From Aristolochia californica (Eukaryota > Streptophyta > Magnoliopsida > Piperales > Aristolochiaceae): a DNA stretch of 64,000 nucleotides. Under the pieces are notes generated by a model. It did not search any database and was not told where the DNA came from. It was given only the letters and a program-made list of their open reading frames with translations. The stretch spans positions 7,880,748 through 7,944,747 of the forward strand of contig JARWKL010000006.1 in the NCBI GenBank assembly GCA_029961685.1. The letters run 5' to 3'. This document shows positions 49,349 to 60,100 of this stretch, piece by piece (within the stretch, counting starts at the first letter, position 1; each line of letters starts with the position of its first letter). The position numbers and the translations under genes are program-made.

Positions 49349-49603
49349 ATCAATTCAGAAATAAGGCACATTGAAAAAAATAAGAAAGGAGAAAAGAAGA
49401 AGAAAGAAATAATAAAGATATAAACAAGAAGATAGAAAAAAGAAAAAAGAAGAAACATCGTCTTTCTTTATTCTTTCTTTCTTTTCGTCTTCTTTCTTTT
49501 TTATCTCTCTTGTTTGTTTCTTTATTTTTTCTTTATTTTTTCTTTGTTTTTTTGTTTATGAGTCTTTCTTTCTTTCTTTCTTGTTCCTATATTTAATTTT
49601 GTT
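45427..49603. repeat. Block I, copy 3, mostly inverted
   Basis: Purine-rich on plus at 45427-48450 and 48501-49455, with a short pyrimidine island at 48451-48500 and pyrimidine-rich again at 49456-49603. It is the reverse complement of block I: the landmark AATAATTAATATGGAAAGAA near 47345 mirrors 3453 and 37317, and AAGACACAAGAAGTGAGG near 46338 mirrors 37965. The last part (49456-49603) returns to forward orientation, matches 1477-1620, and is cut by viral copy F. Three near-identical ~60-bp units lie at 48828-48945. Confidence 0.85.
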
Positions 49604-52600
49604 TTTACGAAGAAATCTACTCGGGATTGGGAATTAAAAAACAAACTTTATTACCATAGGCCTACACCTCATGAGCTATTGTATGAAGAAAATGTTTATT
49701 TAGATAAAAAATCCTATGATGGGAGAACCATCTATGAATGGAGTATAGATGGCTTATCTGAATATTAGATAATGGAACATTGTCAACGGATGTTAATGTA
49801 TGCTACCATCTGTCGATAGCATAAGAATTCCGATCAAGGAATAGCAGAAATGTTAACTGCTGGATTCTCTGGAATCCTCAAAGGTTGGTGGGATAATATC
49901 CTAACCCATGAACAACATCAGGAAATTTATAATGCAAAAAAGGTTATCAAAACTGAAGCTGGTCCCGCATACCTTGGCAAGGATGATGCAGTTTATACCT
50001 TAATTTCATGTATTGTTCATCATTTTATTGGACGATTAACTTCCCAAACAGATAAGGGAAGAGAGGTTTTGCAAAACTTACGTTGTAGAACTCTTAGCAA
50101 TTTTAGATGGTATAAAGATGTTTTCCTTACCAAAGTTATGCAAAGACCTGATGCAATTGATGAATATTGGAAAGCTAAATACATTGATGGCTTACCCACT
50201 CTTTTTGCTAGCAAAGTGAGAAAGAGAATAGGTAATGAAGTTGGAAGTATAAACTACCATCAATATACATACGACCTCCTCACTAGTGCTATTATCCAAG
50301 AAGGATTGGCCTTATGTAATGATTTAAAACTTCAGGCTTGGCTTAAACAGCAGAATCTTACTGGTAAGCGAGAGCTAGGGGAATTCTGTGAACAATTTGC
50401 TTGTGACACAGGACCCCAACCTTCTCATCAAAGGAAGGGAAAAGGAAAGGCCTCTCATTCTAAGAGACCAGAACCCTACTCACACCAGAGTAGGAGATAT
50501 CCCAAAAGACAGTCTCATCACAAGACTCGTCCCGAACCTAGGAGACTTCCTCCTCGTCAGAGACATCCTCCTAGAAGAAATCCTCCAGACAAAAAGAAAA
50601 TTGTTTGCTATAAATGTGGTAAATTAGGCCACTATTTAAATAGATGCAAAACCAAAGAGAAATTGAACCAACTTCAAATTGATGAAGGGTTAAGGGTTCA
50701 ATTAGCTAAAATTCTCTTAAATTCTGATTCTGGGGATGATATTGATTATGCCTCATCCAGTCAATCAGAAGATGACCCAGATTGCAGTTGTTCTCACCTA
50801 CAATCTGTGGCCCAAATGCATCAAATTAATGTTCTTACCACTATGCAACAAAGCATGCTGGAGAACATTGATCAAGAGGAAAATCCTCAAACCAAGAGAT
50901 ATTTAATCAAAGAATATCTTGATCAAATTCAAAGTACTTCAAAGATAGTTCCTCCCATCCAAGGAGTAAAACCATATTTTTTCAAGGAAATTATTGGTCG
51001 TTATGAAGCAGAAACCTCTTCAAAACAACCAATATCCATCTCCTCATTACAAGGAGAAATTAAAGAAATCAAGCTAGAATTAAAAGAATTAAAATCTCTT
51101 TATAAAAAGCTTGAACAAAAATGTGCACAAAATAGTGTACAACAAGAAAAGAAATCTGACGACTCTTTTCTTAATCAAATCACTAAAGTCATCCAGCAAA
51201 GATGGCACACTGTGATTAATTTAGTTATTGATTAGAACTTTGTTATTCCCAAACTAACAGCTCTGATTGATAGTGGTGCAGATTTAAACTGCATCCACGA
51301 AGGGTTAATTCCAACCCAATACTTTGAGAAAACAACTCAAGCTCTAGCCAATGCTAATGGAGACAAAATGAAGATTAAATATAAACTCAATAATGCCTCC
51401 ATATGCACTAATAATCAGTGCATTATTACTGACTTTTTATTAGTCAAAAATATGACACAACAGGTCATATTAGGTACTCCTTTTTTGGAAACAATTATGC
51501 CAATTAAAGGCATAGACAATCATGGAATTCATGGACAGGTTAATAATAAACCTACATATTTCTCTTACAAATCTCCTCCTCAGATTAGTTTTATAAATGA
51601 GATTTCCGAATTGAGAAATGTAAAAGAACATCATCTGAGTTTCCTGCATAAAGAATTGCAGCTGTTAACCCTTGAACAGCAGCTGGAAACTATAGAGATC
51701 AAAGAGAAGATTAGTTCTCTTCAGAAATTATTAACCCAAGAAATTTGTAGTGACATTCCTACTGCTTTTTGGGATCGACATAAATATATTGTGTCTTTAC
51801 CATATATTGATGGGTTCAATGAAAGAACCATTCCCACCAAAGCCAGGCCTAGTCAAATGAAACATGCTTTACTAGACCTCTGCAAAAAGGAAATCCAAAA
51901 TCTATTGGATAAGAAATTGATTAGAAAATATTACTCCCCATGGAGTTGTACTGTTTTTTATGTGAATAAAAATGCAGAAAAGGAATGAGGTGTCCCTAGA
52001 TTAGTGGTTAATTATAAACCACTCAATGACTGTTTGAGATGGATTCGTTATCCAATCCCAAATAAAAAAGATTTATTAGACATATTGTTCTCTGCTAAAA
52101 TCTTTTCCAAATTTGATTTGAAATCTGGATATTGGCAAATTCAAATTAATGAAAAGGATAAATATAAAACTGCATTCACTGTCCCTTTTGGTCACTTTGA
52201 ATGGAATGTTATGCCTTTAGGTTTGAAAAATGCTCCATCTGAATTTCAAAATATCATGAATGATATATTTGCTCCTTATTCTGAATTTACCATTGTTTAT
52301 ATTGATGACATCCTTGTTTATTCAGAATCTATTGATGCTCATTTTAAGCATTTATATGTTTTCAAAACAGTTATTCGAAAATATGGGTTGGTGATATCAG
52401 CACCGAAAATGAAATTGTTTCAGACCTCTGTTAGATTCTTAGGTCACAACATTCACAAGGGAAAAATAGTTCCCATTGATAGAAGCATTGAGTTTGCCTC
52501 CAAATTTCCTGATGAATTACTAGAGAAAACTCAACTTCAAATATTTTTAGGAAGTCTCAACTATATTGCAGATTATTATCCTCATCTTGCACAAGATTCT

Positions 52601-53131
52601 GCAATATTACATAAAAGACACAGAAAGAATCCTGAGCCATGGACTCCGAAACATACTCAGGCAGTCCAATTAATCAAAAGTAAGGTCAAACAACTTCCTT
52701 GTCTTAACCTTACCAACCCTTCTTATCTGAAGGTTGTAGAGACTGATGCTTCCCATATAGGCTATGGTGGCATCTTAAAATAAAGAAATCCATCTGGTAA
52801 AGAAGAACTTGTTCGATTTACCTCTGGAAACTGGCATGATGCACAGATTAATTATTCCACTGTTAAACAAGAGATATTGGCAATAATTAAGTGCATTCAT
52901 AAATTCCAGGATGATTTATTAAATCAGAAATTCCTTTTAAGAGTTGATTGTTCAGCAACCAAATCTATTCTTAAGAAGGATGTGAAGAATCTTACTTCCA
53001 AACAAATCTTTGCCAAATGGCTGGCGGAATTAAGCGCCTTTGATTTTGATATAGAACATATCAAAGGAGAATTAAACTCCTTACCTGATTTTCTAACCCG
53101 TGAATTTCTCCAGGGTCAAAATCATGTATAA
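49604..53131 (+). pseudogene. ORF2 from mid-coat to RNase H (copy F)
   Basis: About 1175 codons in a single frame with no indel and five premature stops: TAG 49766, TAG 49817, TAG 51233, TGA 51986 and TAA 52781. The basic coat tail is followed by the zinc knuckle at 50606-50647 (C-X2-C-X4-H-X4-C). The protease DSGAD is at 51269-51283. The RT has KSGYWQIQI, MPLGLKNAP and YIDD at 52298-52309. RNase H has VETDASHIGYGG, KQEILAIIKC and RVDCSATKS. This is the best view of the viral enzymes in the window. The stop falls inside ATGTATAA, shared with ORF3. Confidence 0.92.
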
Positions 53132-54423
53132 CCCTGCAAGGGACAATCCACTCCCAATGAGAGGACGCGGAAATCAACAATCAAGAGGCCGAGGCCGAAA
53201 GAATCTAGAAAGAGGAAATTCCTCAGACAAGAAGGGCAAAGCCCCAGTGTCGTATAAAGAGACACTTGAAGTCGAACCAGAGTATATTACTCTTTCGGAT
53301 ACGGAGACTATTTTGCTCCTCAATAAAGAGGACCTTGAGGGTACATTGGATTCCTGGGAGATGTTAAAGAAATGGCTTGGAGAAGCCTACTATCCCATCC
53401 GTGTAGAAAAACGATGGTATTCCTTTGAATCCATTTTGCTTCATCTGAATTCTATATCAGTGCATCATACACTGACAAATGTGGCTAAATGGGATAGCCC
53501 AAGAGCGTACAACAAATGTACAATACAAAGATTCATGCATCCCTCAACATGGGGAAAATTTGATTTAGCTAAAGCAGCTAATCTTCCTAATGATAAGGAA
53601 TTTAATTATTGGGATTATATGGATTCCTGGTATAATACTTTTTATTACCAAAATCCCTCCCATAGGCATTCCTGGTTTTTCCAATGGGAAAAGAATGTCT
53701 TTAAGAGGTCATTTACCTCTACCCAGTTCGGTATTTGCATGGTGGAACAAATTTAGGCCACCCATTTCAATATTACCTGAGCCCATTAAGGCTTGTTTTG
53801 TAAAATGGACTCAATCCTATCCTGAGCTTAAAGCTCTGGGTTATGAAAAACCCCCAAAGAATTGGGATAGTCTTATCTTCTTTATGGTATTTTCTCTACC
53901 ATGGATTTGGCGATGGGATTGTACTACAGGCTTTAATGATAAAAGCCTACCAGTATTATTAAGAACATTTCATGTTCGTTGGTGGAAAAATTTCCCCAAC
54001 ATTGATACAAAAGTAGCAGAAATTAAGTCTGCTATCATGCAAAATGAAAATAATCTTGGATTGCATCGCGTCCTGGAAGTCCATTATGACTCCGACAATT
54101 TATTTGCAAGTTTCAAAACTCAATTGAAGAGTTTGATTCCGAATATATCGGAAAAAGATATTATGAAAAAATTATTAGAATCAATGAAGGATTCTATGGT
54201 AACTCAGTGCAATGAAGGCACTTCCTCTCAACCAGCAGATGACAACATGTCTGTGTCTGAACCTTCTGTTGTTGAAGATGATGAAGAAATTGATTATAAT
54301 AGCACTGAGCAAGATGATAATGCTCAAGACTCTTTACCGGATAGTCAGCCACCCGATGAGGATCGAGAAGAATATATTAATCTTATGTTGCAGGCATTTC
54401 GTGCAACATCTAAAAAGAAATAA
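53124..54423 (+). pseudogene. ORF3, protein of unknown function (copy F)
   Basis: The gene starts at ATG 53124, inside the ORF2 stop overlap. It has one lesion: an extra T in the run near 53711, which moves the rest of the gene to the next frame and gives a stop at 53756. Otherwise it is open to TAA 54423. The N-terminus has Arg-Gly repeats. The middle has SWEMLKKWLGEAYYPI, WDSPRAYNKC, PEPIKACFVKW, SLPWIWRWDC and FHVRWWKNFPNID. The C-terminus is strongly acidic (VVEDDEEIDYNSTEQDD), then basic (ATSKKK). It is perhaps a nucleic-acid-binding or transactivator-like factor by position, but no family motif was recognised. Confidence 0.82.
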
Positions 54424-54434
54424 TTTTGCAGGAC

Positions 54435-54800
54435 ATGACTATGATAGATACATCTGTTCCAGATTCGTTGGCCAAGTCCGTCCAAAAGCTACAAAGGAAA
54501 TCTTATCCTCCGGCCCATAGTTGGCCTATTTGTCATATCACGCCAGGCTCATACAATATCTTTGGTCGGCCATTTTCCATAAAGTCACATGCATGGGATG
54601 CCGCCAGCTGCAGCTTGCATCGAATAAGAGTAAAAGCTCTTCGTAAACAAAAGATGCTATGGGACCAAGCCCATCAAAGGTCTTGTCCTAATCTCAATCA
54701 TGGAGATCAAGAGGATAAGGATGCGAACAATGATCAAGATGATGACTCATCCAAGAATCTCAATTATAGAAATAATGACATACAACCACCTCAATCATAG
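54435..54800 (+). CDS. ORF4, small protein of unknown function, intact frame (copy F)
   Basis: An unbroken frame of 121 residues from ATG 54435, 11 bases after the ORF3 stop. A second in-frame ATG follows at 54441. The conserved core is RKSYPPAHSWPICHI, then FGRPFSIKSHAW, a basic segment with HRIRVKALRKQK, and an acidic Asp/Asn-rich tail ending QPPQS. It is the only full-length gene of copy F without a lesion. The viral TATA box lies 64 bases after its stop, so the gene probably overlaps upstream promoter elements. Function unknown. Confidence 0.65.
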   Translation: MTMIDTSVPDSLAKSVQKLQRKSYPPAHSWPICHITPGSYNIFGRPFSIKSHAWDAASCSLHRIRVKALRKQKMLWDQAHQRSCPNLNHGDQEDKDANNDQDDDSSKNLNYRNNDIQPPQS

Positions 54801-54863
54801 AGGTTACTTTTGTATTAGTGGTGGATTTCAAATATTGTCAAATCCACATTAGTTCACTCCTTC

Positions 54864-54870
54864 TATATAA
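54864..54870 (+). promoter_or_regulatory. TATA box of the viral pregenomic promoter (copy F)
   Basis: TATATAAGG in a CTCCTTC...GGAG context, conserved with copies B and D and very like the 35S-type caulimovirus TATA region. An RNA from here would run over the AATAAA, the primer site and the leader into ORF1. Confidence 0.75.
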
Positions 54871-54987
54871 GGAGTTAGTTTCTTTAGGTCAAGCATCACT
54901 TGAAAAACCTTCCCCTTTGTAATCAAGGTTGCCTACTCGTGCGTTTTGCAGTAGTGAAGTTTTTTGTAAGTACTTTATGATATTGTG

Positions 54988-54993
54988 AATAAA
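54988..54993 (+). terminator. Poly(A) signal AATAAA (copy F)
   Basis: AATAAA 118 bases past the end of the TATA box and 80 bases before the primer-binding site, as in copy B. Confidence 0.65.
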
Positions 54994-55072
54994 TTAGTAG
55001 TGAGTTAAAGTTATTCTCTGCCTGTTTCGTCGTTTACTTGCCTTCTGTCAATCTTCCTCTTCCCGATGTAGT

Positions 55073-55085
55073 TAGTATCAGAGCC
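55073..55085 (+). other. Primer-binding site, tRNA-Met(i), one mismatch (copy F)
   Basis: TAGTATCAGAGCC, one base different from the perfect TGGTATCAGAGCC of copy B. The change is a G-to-A transition at the second base. Confidence 0.85.
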
Positions 55086-55532
55086 ATGGAAGGCTAAATC
55101 TTGAATATCCAGGTATGGAGTAAGCTATTATAAATTTTTTATATCTTAATCATCAGGGGAGTTAACTTACTTCGTAATGTTATAATGCTTTACTATTCAT
55201 CTTCGTTCTTGTTATGATATGGGACGTCACCCAAGTCGCGTTGAGGTATGCCCGTGTTGCTGTTGCCATGGATAGGCGTAGGCGTTGAAGGGCCGCTATA
55301 CTCTTAAATCATTGAAACACGTGTATCTGATCAAGAAGATGATGAACAGTAAATTAATTATGATATTAGGAATCAAAGTTTGCTTCATGAATGATTCTCA
55401 TATAATAAGTTTATAATATGCTTACTTCATACTAGGATATTCCTCCTTCTGGTTCTCTTTTATCACTCTTACCTGTAGGTTAATTTAGTTTACTTTTAGC
55501 TTTATTTAATTGTGTTTTAAATTTGCTTTTAA
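55086..55532 (+). other. Viral leader (copy F), complete
   Basis: 447 bases between the primer-binding site and the movement-protein ATG. It includes a GC-rich section at about 55220-55300 with GGGACGTCACCC and several short ATG-initiated frames. Family members use such leaders for ribosome shunting; I did not fold the sequence. Confidence 0.75.
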
Positions 55533-56555
55533 ATGGCATCCAGTAGTAGGAGTACTTGATCGATAAAGAATGCATCTTTAGTTGAATATAAAGTTCAACA
55601 ACAATTGAATGATTGGACAATTCCGTCCATAAAACCTACATCAATCTACAAGAAAGGAACTTTCACCCTTTCTAGTACCATGGGAATTAAAACCATGGAA
55701 CAAACAATTAATCTTGAAAATCAAGATTCAACTCTTAAATTGTTAGAGTTAACAGATCTCAATAAGTATCTTGCAGATACTGAGAAGAAATATATGCATA
55801 TTGGATGCATCTAGATTGCGTTCAAACCCTTGACCTTATTAGGGATGAACACATGTCTGCAGGCCATACTCCGGGATGGTCGATGTTTGGATTGGAAACC
55901 CTCATTAATGGGTATCGTTGAAACAAGTCTCAGTAGGGGACCTGTTTACTTTAATGTCCATCCAAACCTTACCCTATCATTAACAGATAGGAATTTGTTA
56001 GAATCTATCCAGTTGAGAATTCTAACACAGGGATATAATTTTATTCCTTGAACTGAAACCATTGCTGTCATAGCAAGGATTCATTTCAAAATTATGAATA
56101 CCTTAGTTCCTAAGGTATTACACTTACCAGATCAGGGTAAGACTGTTTTGATCGAGACCGATCTTATGAGTGCAAATGTTGCCACTCCAAGGATGATCAA
56201 TTGGGAGGAAATTCATTTCCCAGCCAACTGGACTATTCTTCAGGCTGTTCCTCCACGCCTCCTGATTAATCAGGATATTGATCATGTCATCCAATCAACA
56301 GATGGTGATGTGGTAATCAATTTCAAGGACAAGACTCCTTATCGAGTCTCTTTACCACCCACGTCATCCCGATATTCGGATGTAGGCCCATCCTCTCGCC
56401 TACAGGAATTGGATGAAAAATAATCCATAAAGGATGATTCCTCAGTGAAAGGAATCCACTTATCAGACACCCAGATACCACATGGGGTCTACCGCGAAAG
56501 GGAGCAAGACCGGACTTCTCCCACTCCCAGTGAAATGACTGGTTTTACTCTGTGA
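55533..56555 (+). pseudogene. ORF1, viral movement protein, full length with stops (copy F)
   Basis: The 341-codon frame, including the natural stop TGA 56553-56555, has no indel. It has four premature stops: codon 9 (TGA), 94 (TAG, CAG in copy B), 173 (TGA) and 297 (TAA, CAA in copies A and B). It starts MASSSRST. NDWTIPSIKPTSIYKKGTF and GMNTCLQAILRDGRCLDW are conserved. The ORF2 ATG follows two bases after the stop. The plasmodesmal movement role is assigned from family position and similarity of plan, not from a search. Confidence 0.88.
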
Positions 56556-56557
56556 TT

Positions 56558-56634
56558 ATGATTTTTACACCTCAACAGAGTACCTATGACCCACCACCTT
56601 TTGTGGTGGACAGAGCAGCAATCAAAGCTAAATA
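56558..56634 (+). pseudogene. ORF2 first 25 codons (copy F, right end)
   Basis: This begins MIFTPQQSTYDPPPFVVDRA, matching the coat start of copies A and B, and is cut at 56634 by inverted fragment G. Confidence 0.85.
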
Positions 56635-57168
56635 ACTTTAACTCACTACTAATTTATTCACAATATCATAAAGTACTTACAGAAAACTTCACTACTGCAA
56701 AACACACGAGTAGACAACCTTGATTACAAAGGGGAAGGTTTTTCAAGTGATGCCTGACCTAAAGAAACTAACTCCGTATATAGAAGGAGTGAACTAGTGT
56801 GGATTTGACAATATTTAAAATCCACCACTAATACAAAAGTAACCTCTATGATTGAGGTGGTTGTATGTCATTATCTCTATAATTGAGATTCTTGGATGAG
56901 TCATCATCTTGATCATTGTTCGCATCCTTATCCTCTTGATCTCCATGATTGAGATTAGGACAAGACCTTTGATGGGCTTGGTCCAATAACAAGTTTTGTT
57001 GACGAAAATCTTTTACTCTTATCCGATGCAGGCGGCAGCTGGCGGCATCCCATGCATGTGACTTTATGGAAAATGGCCAACCAAAGATACTGTATGAGCC
57101 TGGCGTGATATGACAAATAGGCCAACTATGGGCCGGAGGATAAGATTTCCTCTGTAGCTTTTGGACGG
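56635..57168 (-). mobile_element. Endogenous pararetrovirus fragment G
   Basis: A minus-strand piece with most of ORF4, the promoter and the poly(A) region, inverted relative to copy F. Its sequence is of the F type (DQEDKDANNDQDDDSS tail). It ends at 57168 inside an ORF4 codon, where satellite II begins. The TATA box is mutated to TATATAC near 56777; AATAAA is kept at 56653-56658. Confidence 0.85.
56846..57168 (-). pseudogene. ORF4 fragment joined to satellite (fragment G)
   Basis: The last ~107 codons of ORF4 are open from the breakpoint to the natural TAG. The viral start is missing. The satellite upstream happens to be stop-free in the same frame, so a chimeric frame extends to about 57316. 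I regard the satellite part as accidental. Confidence 0.75.
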
Positions 57169-60100
57169 ATGAAATATAGAATGAAAGATGAAATATAGAC
57201 AATAAAATGAAATATTGTAAGAAAAATGATAGATTGAAAGTAACATGAAATAAATAAAGAAAGATGAAATATAGAAAGAAAGATGAATTACATAAAGAAA
57301 AATGAAATGTATACAAAGTAAAATAAAATATAGTAAGAAAGACGATACATTGAAAGTAAAATGAAAGATAGAAATAAAGGTGAAATAAAGAAAGTAAAAT
57401 AAAATACTGAAAGAAGGATGAAATATAGAAATATAAAATTTAATATATAAAGAAAGAAGAAATATAAAAATAAATATGAAATATAGAAAAAATTAAAATA
57501 TAGAAAGTAAAATGAAATAAAGAATGAAAGACGAAATATAGAAAATAAAAGAAATATAGGAAGAAAGATGAAATATAGAAAGTAACATGAAATTTAGAAA
57601 GAAAGATAAAATATATAATGAAAGATAAAATATAGAATGAAAGATAAAATATAGAAAGTTAAAAGAAATATTGAAAGAAAGATGAAATATAAAAAGTAAA
57701 ATGAAATATAGAAAGAAAGATTAAATATAGAAAGTAAAATGAAATACAGAATTAAAGATGAAAAATAGAAAGTAAAATGAAATATAGAAAGAAAGATGAA
57801 ATATAGACAGTAAAATGAAATATAGTAAGAAAAATGATATATAAAAAGTTACATGAAATAAATAAAGAAAGATGAAATATAGAAAGTAAAATAAAATATA
57901 GAAAGAAAGATGAAATACATAAAGAAAGATGAAATATATACTAAGTAAAATGAAATATAGAAAGTATGATGATATAAAGAAAGTAAAATGAAATATAGAA
58001 ATAAACGTGAAATAAAGAAAGCAAAATAAAATATAGAGAAAAGATTAAATATAGAAAGTAAAATTAAATACTGAAAGAAGGGTGAAATACTGAAAGGTAA
58101 AATTTAATATATAAAGAAAGAAGAAATATAAAAATAAAATAAATTATAGAAAAAAGTTAAAATATAGAAAGTAAAATGAAATATAGAATGAAAGACGAAA
58201 TATAGAAAATAAAAGAAATATAGGAAGAAAGATGAAATATAGAAAGTAAAATGAAATATAGAAAGAAAGATGAAATATAGAAAGTAAAATGAAATATAGA
58301 AAGTATGATGAAATATTGAAAGTAAAAAGAAATATAAAATGTAAAATAAAATATAGAAAGAAATATGAAATATAGAAAGTAAGATGATTTATAGAAATTA
58401 AAATTAAATATAGAAAGAAAGATGAACAATAGAAAGTAAAATGAAATACATAAAGAAAGATGAAAAGCAGAAAGTAAAATGAAATACAGAAATAAAAATG
58501 AAATATAGAAATAAAGCTAAAATATAGAAAGTAAAAATAAATATATTAAGAAAAATGATATATAGAAAGTAACATGAAATAAATAAAGAAAGATGAAATA
58601 CAGAAAGTATGATAATATAAGGAAAGTAAAATGAAATATAGAAAGAAAGATGAAATTTTGAAAGTTAAATCAAATATAGAAAGAAAGATGAAATAAAGAA
58701 AGTAAAATTAAACATATAAAGAAAGATGAAATAAAGAAAGTAAAAAGAAGTATAGAAAGAAAGATGTAATATAGAAAGTAAAATGAAATACTGAAAGTAA
58801 AATTTAATATATAAATAAAATGAAAAATAAAAATAAAATTGAAATTATGAAAAAAGTAGAAATATAGAAAGTAAAATAATATATAGAATTAAAGATGAAA
58901 TATAGAAAATAAAATAAAATATAGAAAGAAAGATGAAATATAGAAAGTAAAATGAAATATAGAAAGTATGATGATATTTTGAAAGTATGATGATATTTTG
59001 AAAGTAAAATGACATATAGTAAAAAAGATGAAATATAGAGAGTAAAATGAAATATAGAAATTAAGATGATATATAGAAAGTAAAATTAAATATAGATAGA
59101 AAGATGAAAAATAGAAAGTAAAATGAAATATAGAAAGAAAGATGAAATAAAGAAAGAAAAATAAAAAGTAGAAAGAAAGATGGAAAATAAAAAATAAAAT
59201 AAAATATTGAAAGAAAAAAGAAATATATAAAGAAAGATGAAATAGAGAAAGTAAGATGAATTATAGAAAGTAAAATAAAATATAGAAATAAAGATGAAAT
59301 ATAGAACGAAAGATAAAATATAGAATGTAAAATGAAATATAGAAAGAAAGATGAAATATAGAAAGTAAAATGAAATATAGAAAAAAATATGAAATATAGA
59401 AACTAAAATGAAATATAGAAAGAAAGATAAATTACATAGAGAAAGATGAAATATATAAAAAGTAAAAAGAAATATAGAAAGAAAGATGAAATATAGAATG
59501 TAAAATTAAATATAGAAATAAAGATGAAATAAAGAAAGTAAAATGAAATATAGTAAGAAAAATGATATATAGAAAGTAACATGAAATAAATAAACAAAGA
59601 TGAAATATAGAAAGTAAAATGAAATGTAGAAAGAAAGATGAAATACATAACGAAAAATGAAACTTATACAAAGTTAAATGAAATATAGAAAGAAAAATGA
59701 AATATAGAAATAAAGAAGAAATACAGAGTAAAATGAAATATAGAAAGTAAAATGAAATACTGAAAGAAAGATGAAATATAGAAATATAAAATTTAATATA
59801 TAATGAAAGAAGAAATATAAAAAGAAATATGAAATATAGAAAGAAAGATGAAATATAGAAAGTAAAATGAAATGTAGAAAGTAAAATGAAATATAGAATG
59901 AAAGATGAAATATAGAAAGTAAAATGAAATACATAAATAAAGTTGAAATATAGAAAGTAAAATGAAATATAGAATGAAAGATGAAATATAGACAATAAAA
60001 TGAAATATTGTAAGAAAAATGATATATTGAAAGTAACATGAAATAAATAAAGAAAGATAAAATATAGAAAGAAAGATGAATTACATAAAGAAAAATGAAA

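Larger units (their letters stand above)
49604..56634 (+). mobile_element. Endogenous pararetrovirus copy F, circularly permuted
   Basis: It starts at ORF2 codon ~328, runs to the end of ORF2, then ORF3, ORF4, promoter, primer site, leader and ORF1, and ends after 25 codons of ORF2. About 900 bases of the coat region are missing between the two ends; adding them gives about 7.9 kb, in agreement with copy B. Mutations are mainly nonsense substitutions with one visible frameshift. It is followed at 56635 by fragment G in reverse orientation. Confidence 0.9.

Noticed and set aside
54426..54434. Upstream TTG start for ORF4 in copy F
   Set aside because: A non-ATG start is not needed; ATG 54435 aligns with ATG 7850 and 16466 in the other copies.
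55215..55235. GGGACGTCACCC in the leader as an as-1-type enhancer
   Set aside because: It lies downstream of the TATA box and primer site, not upstream where such elements act in 35S promoters; no firm support.
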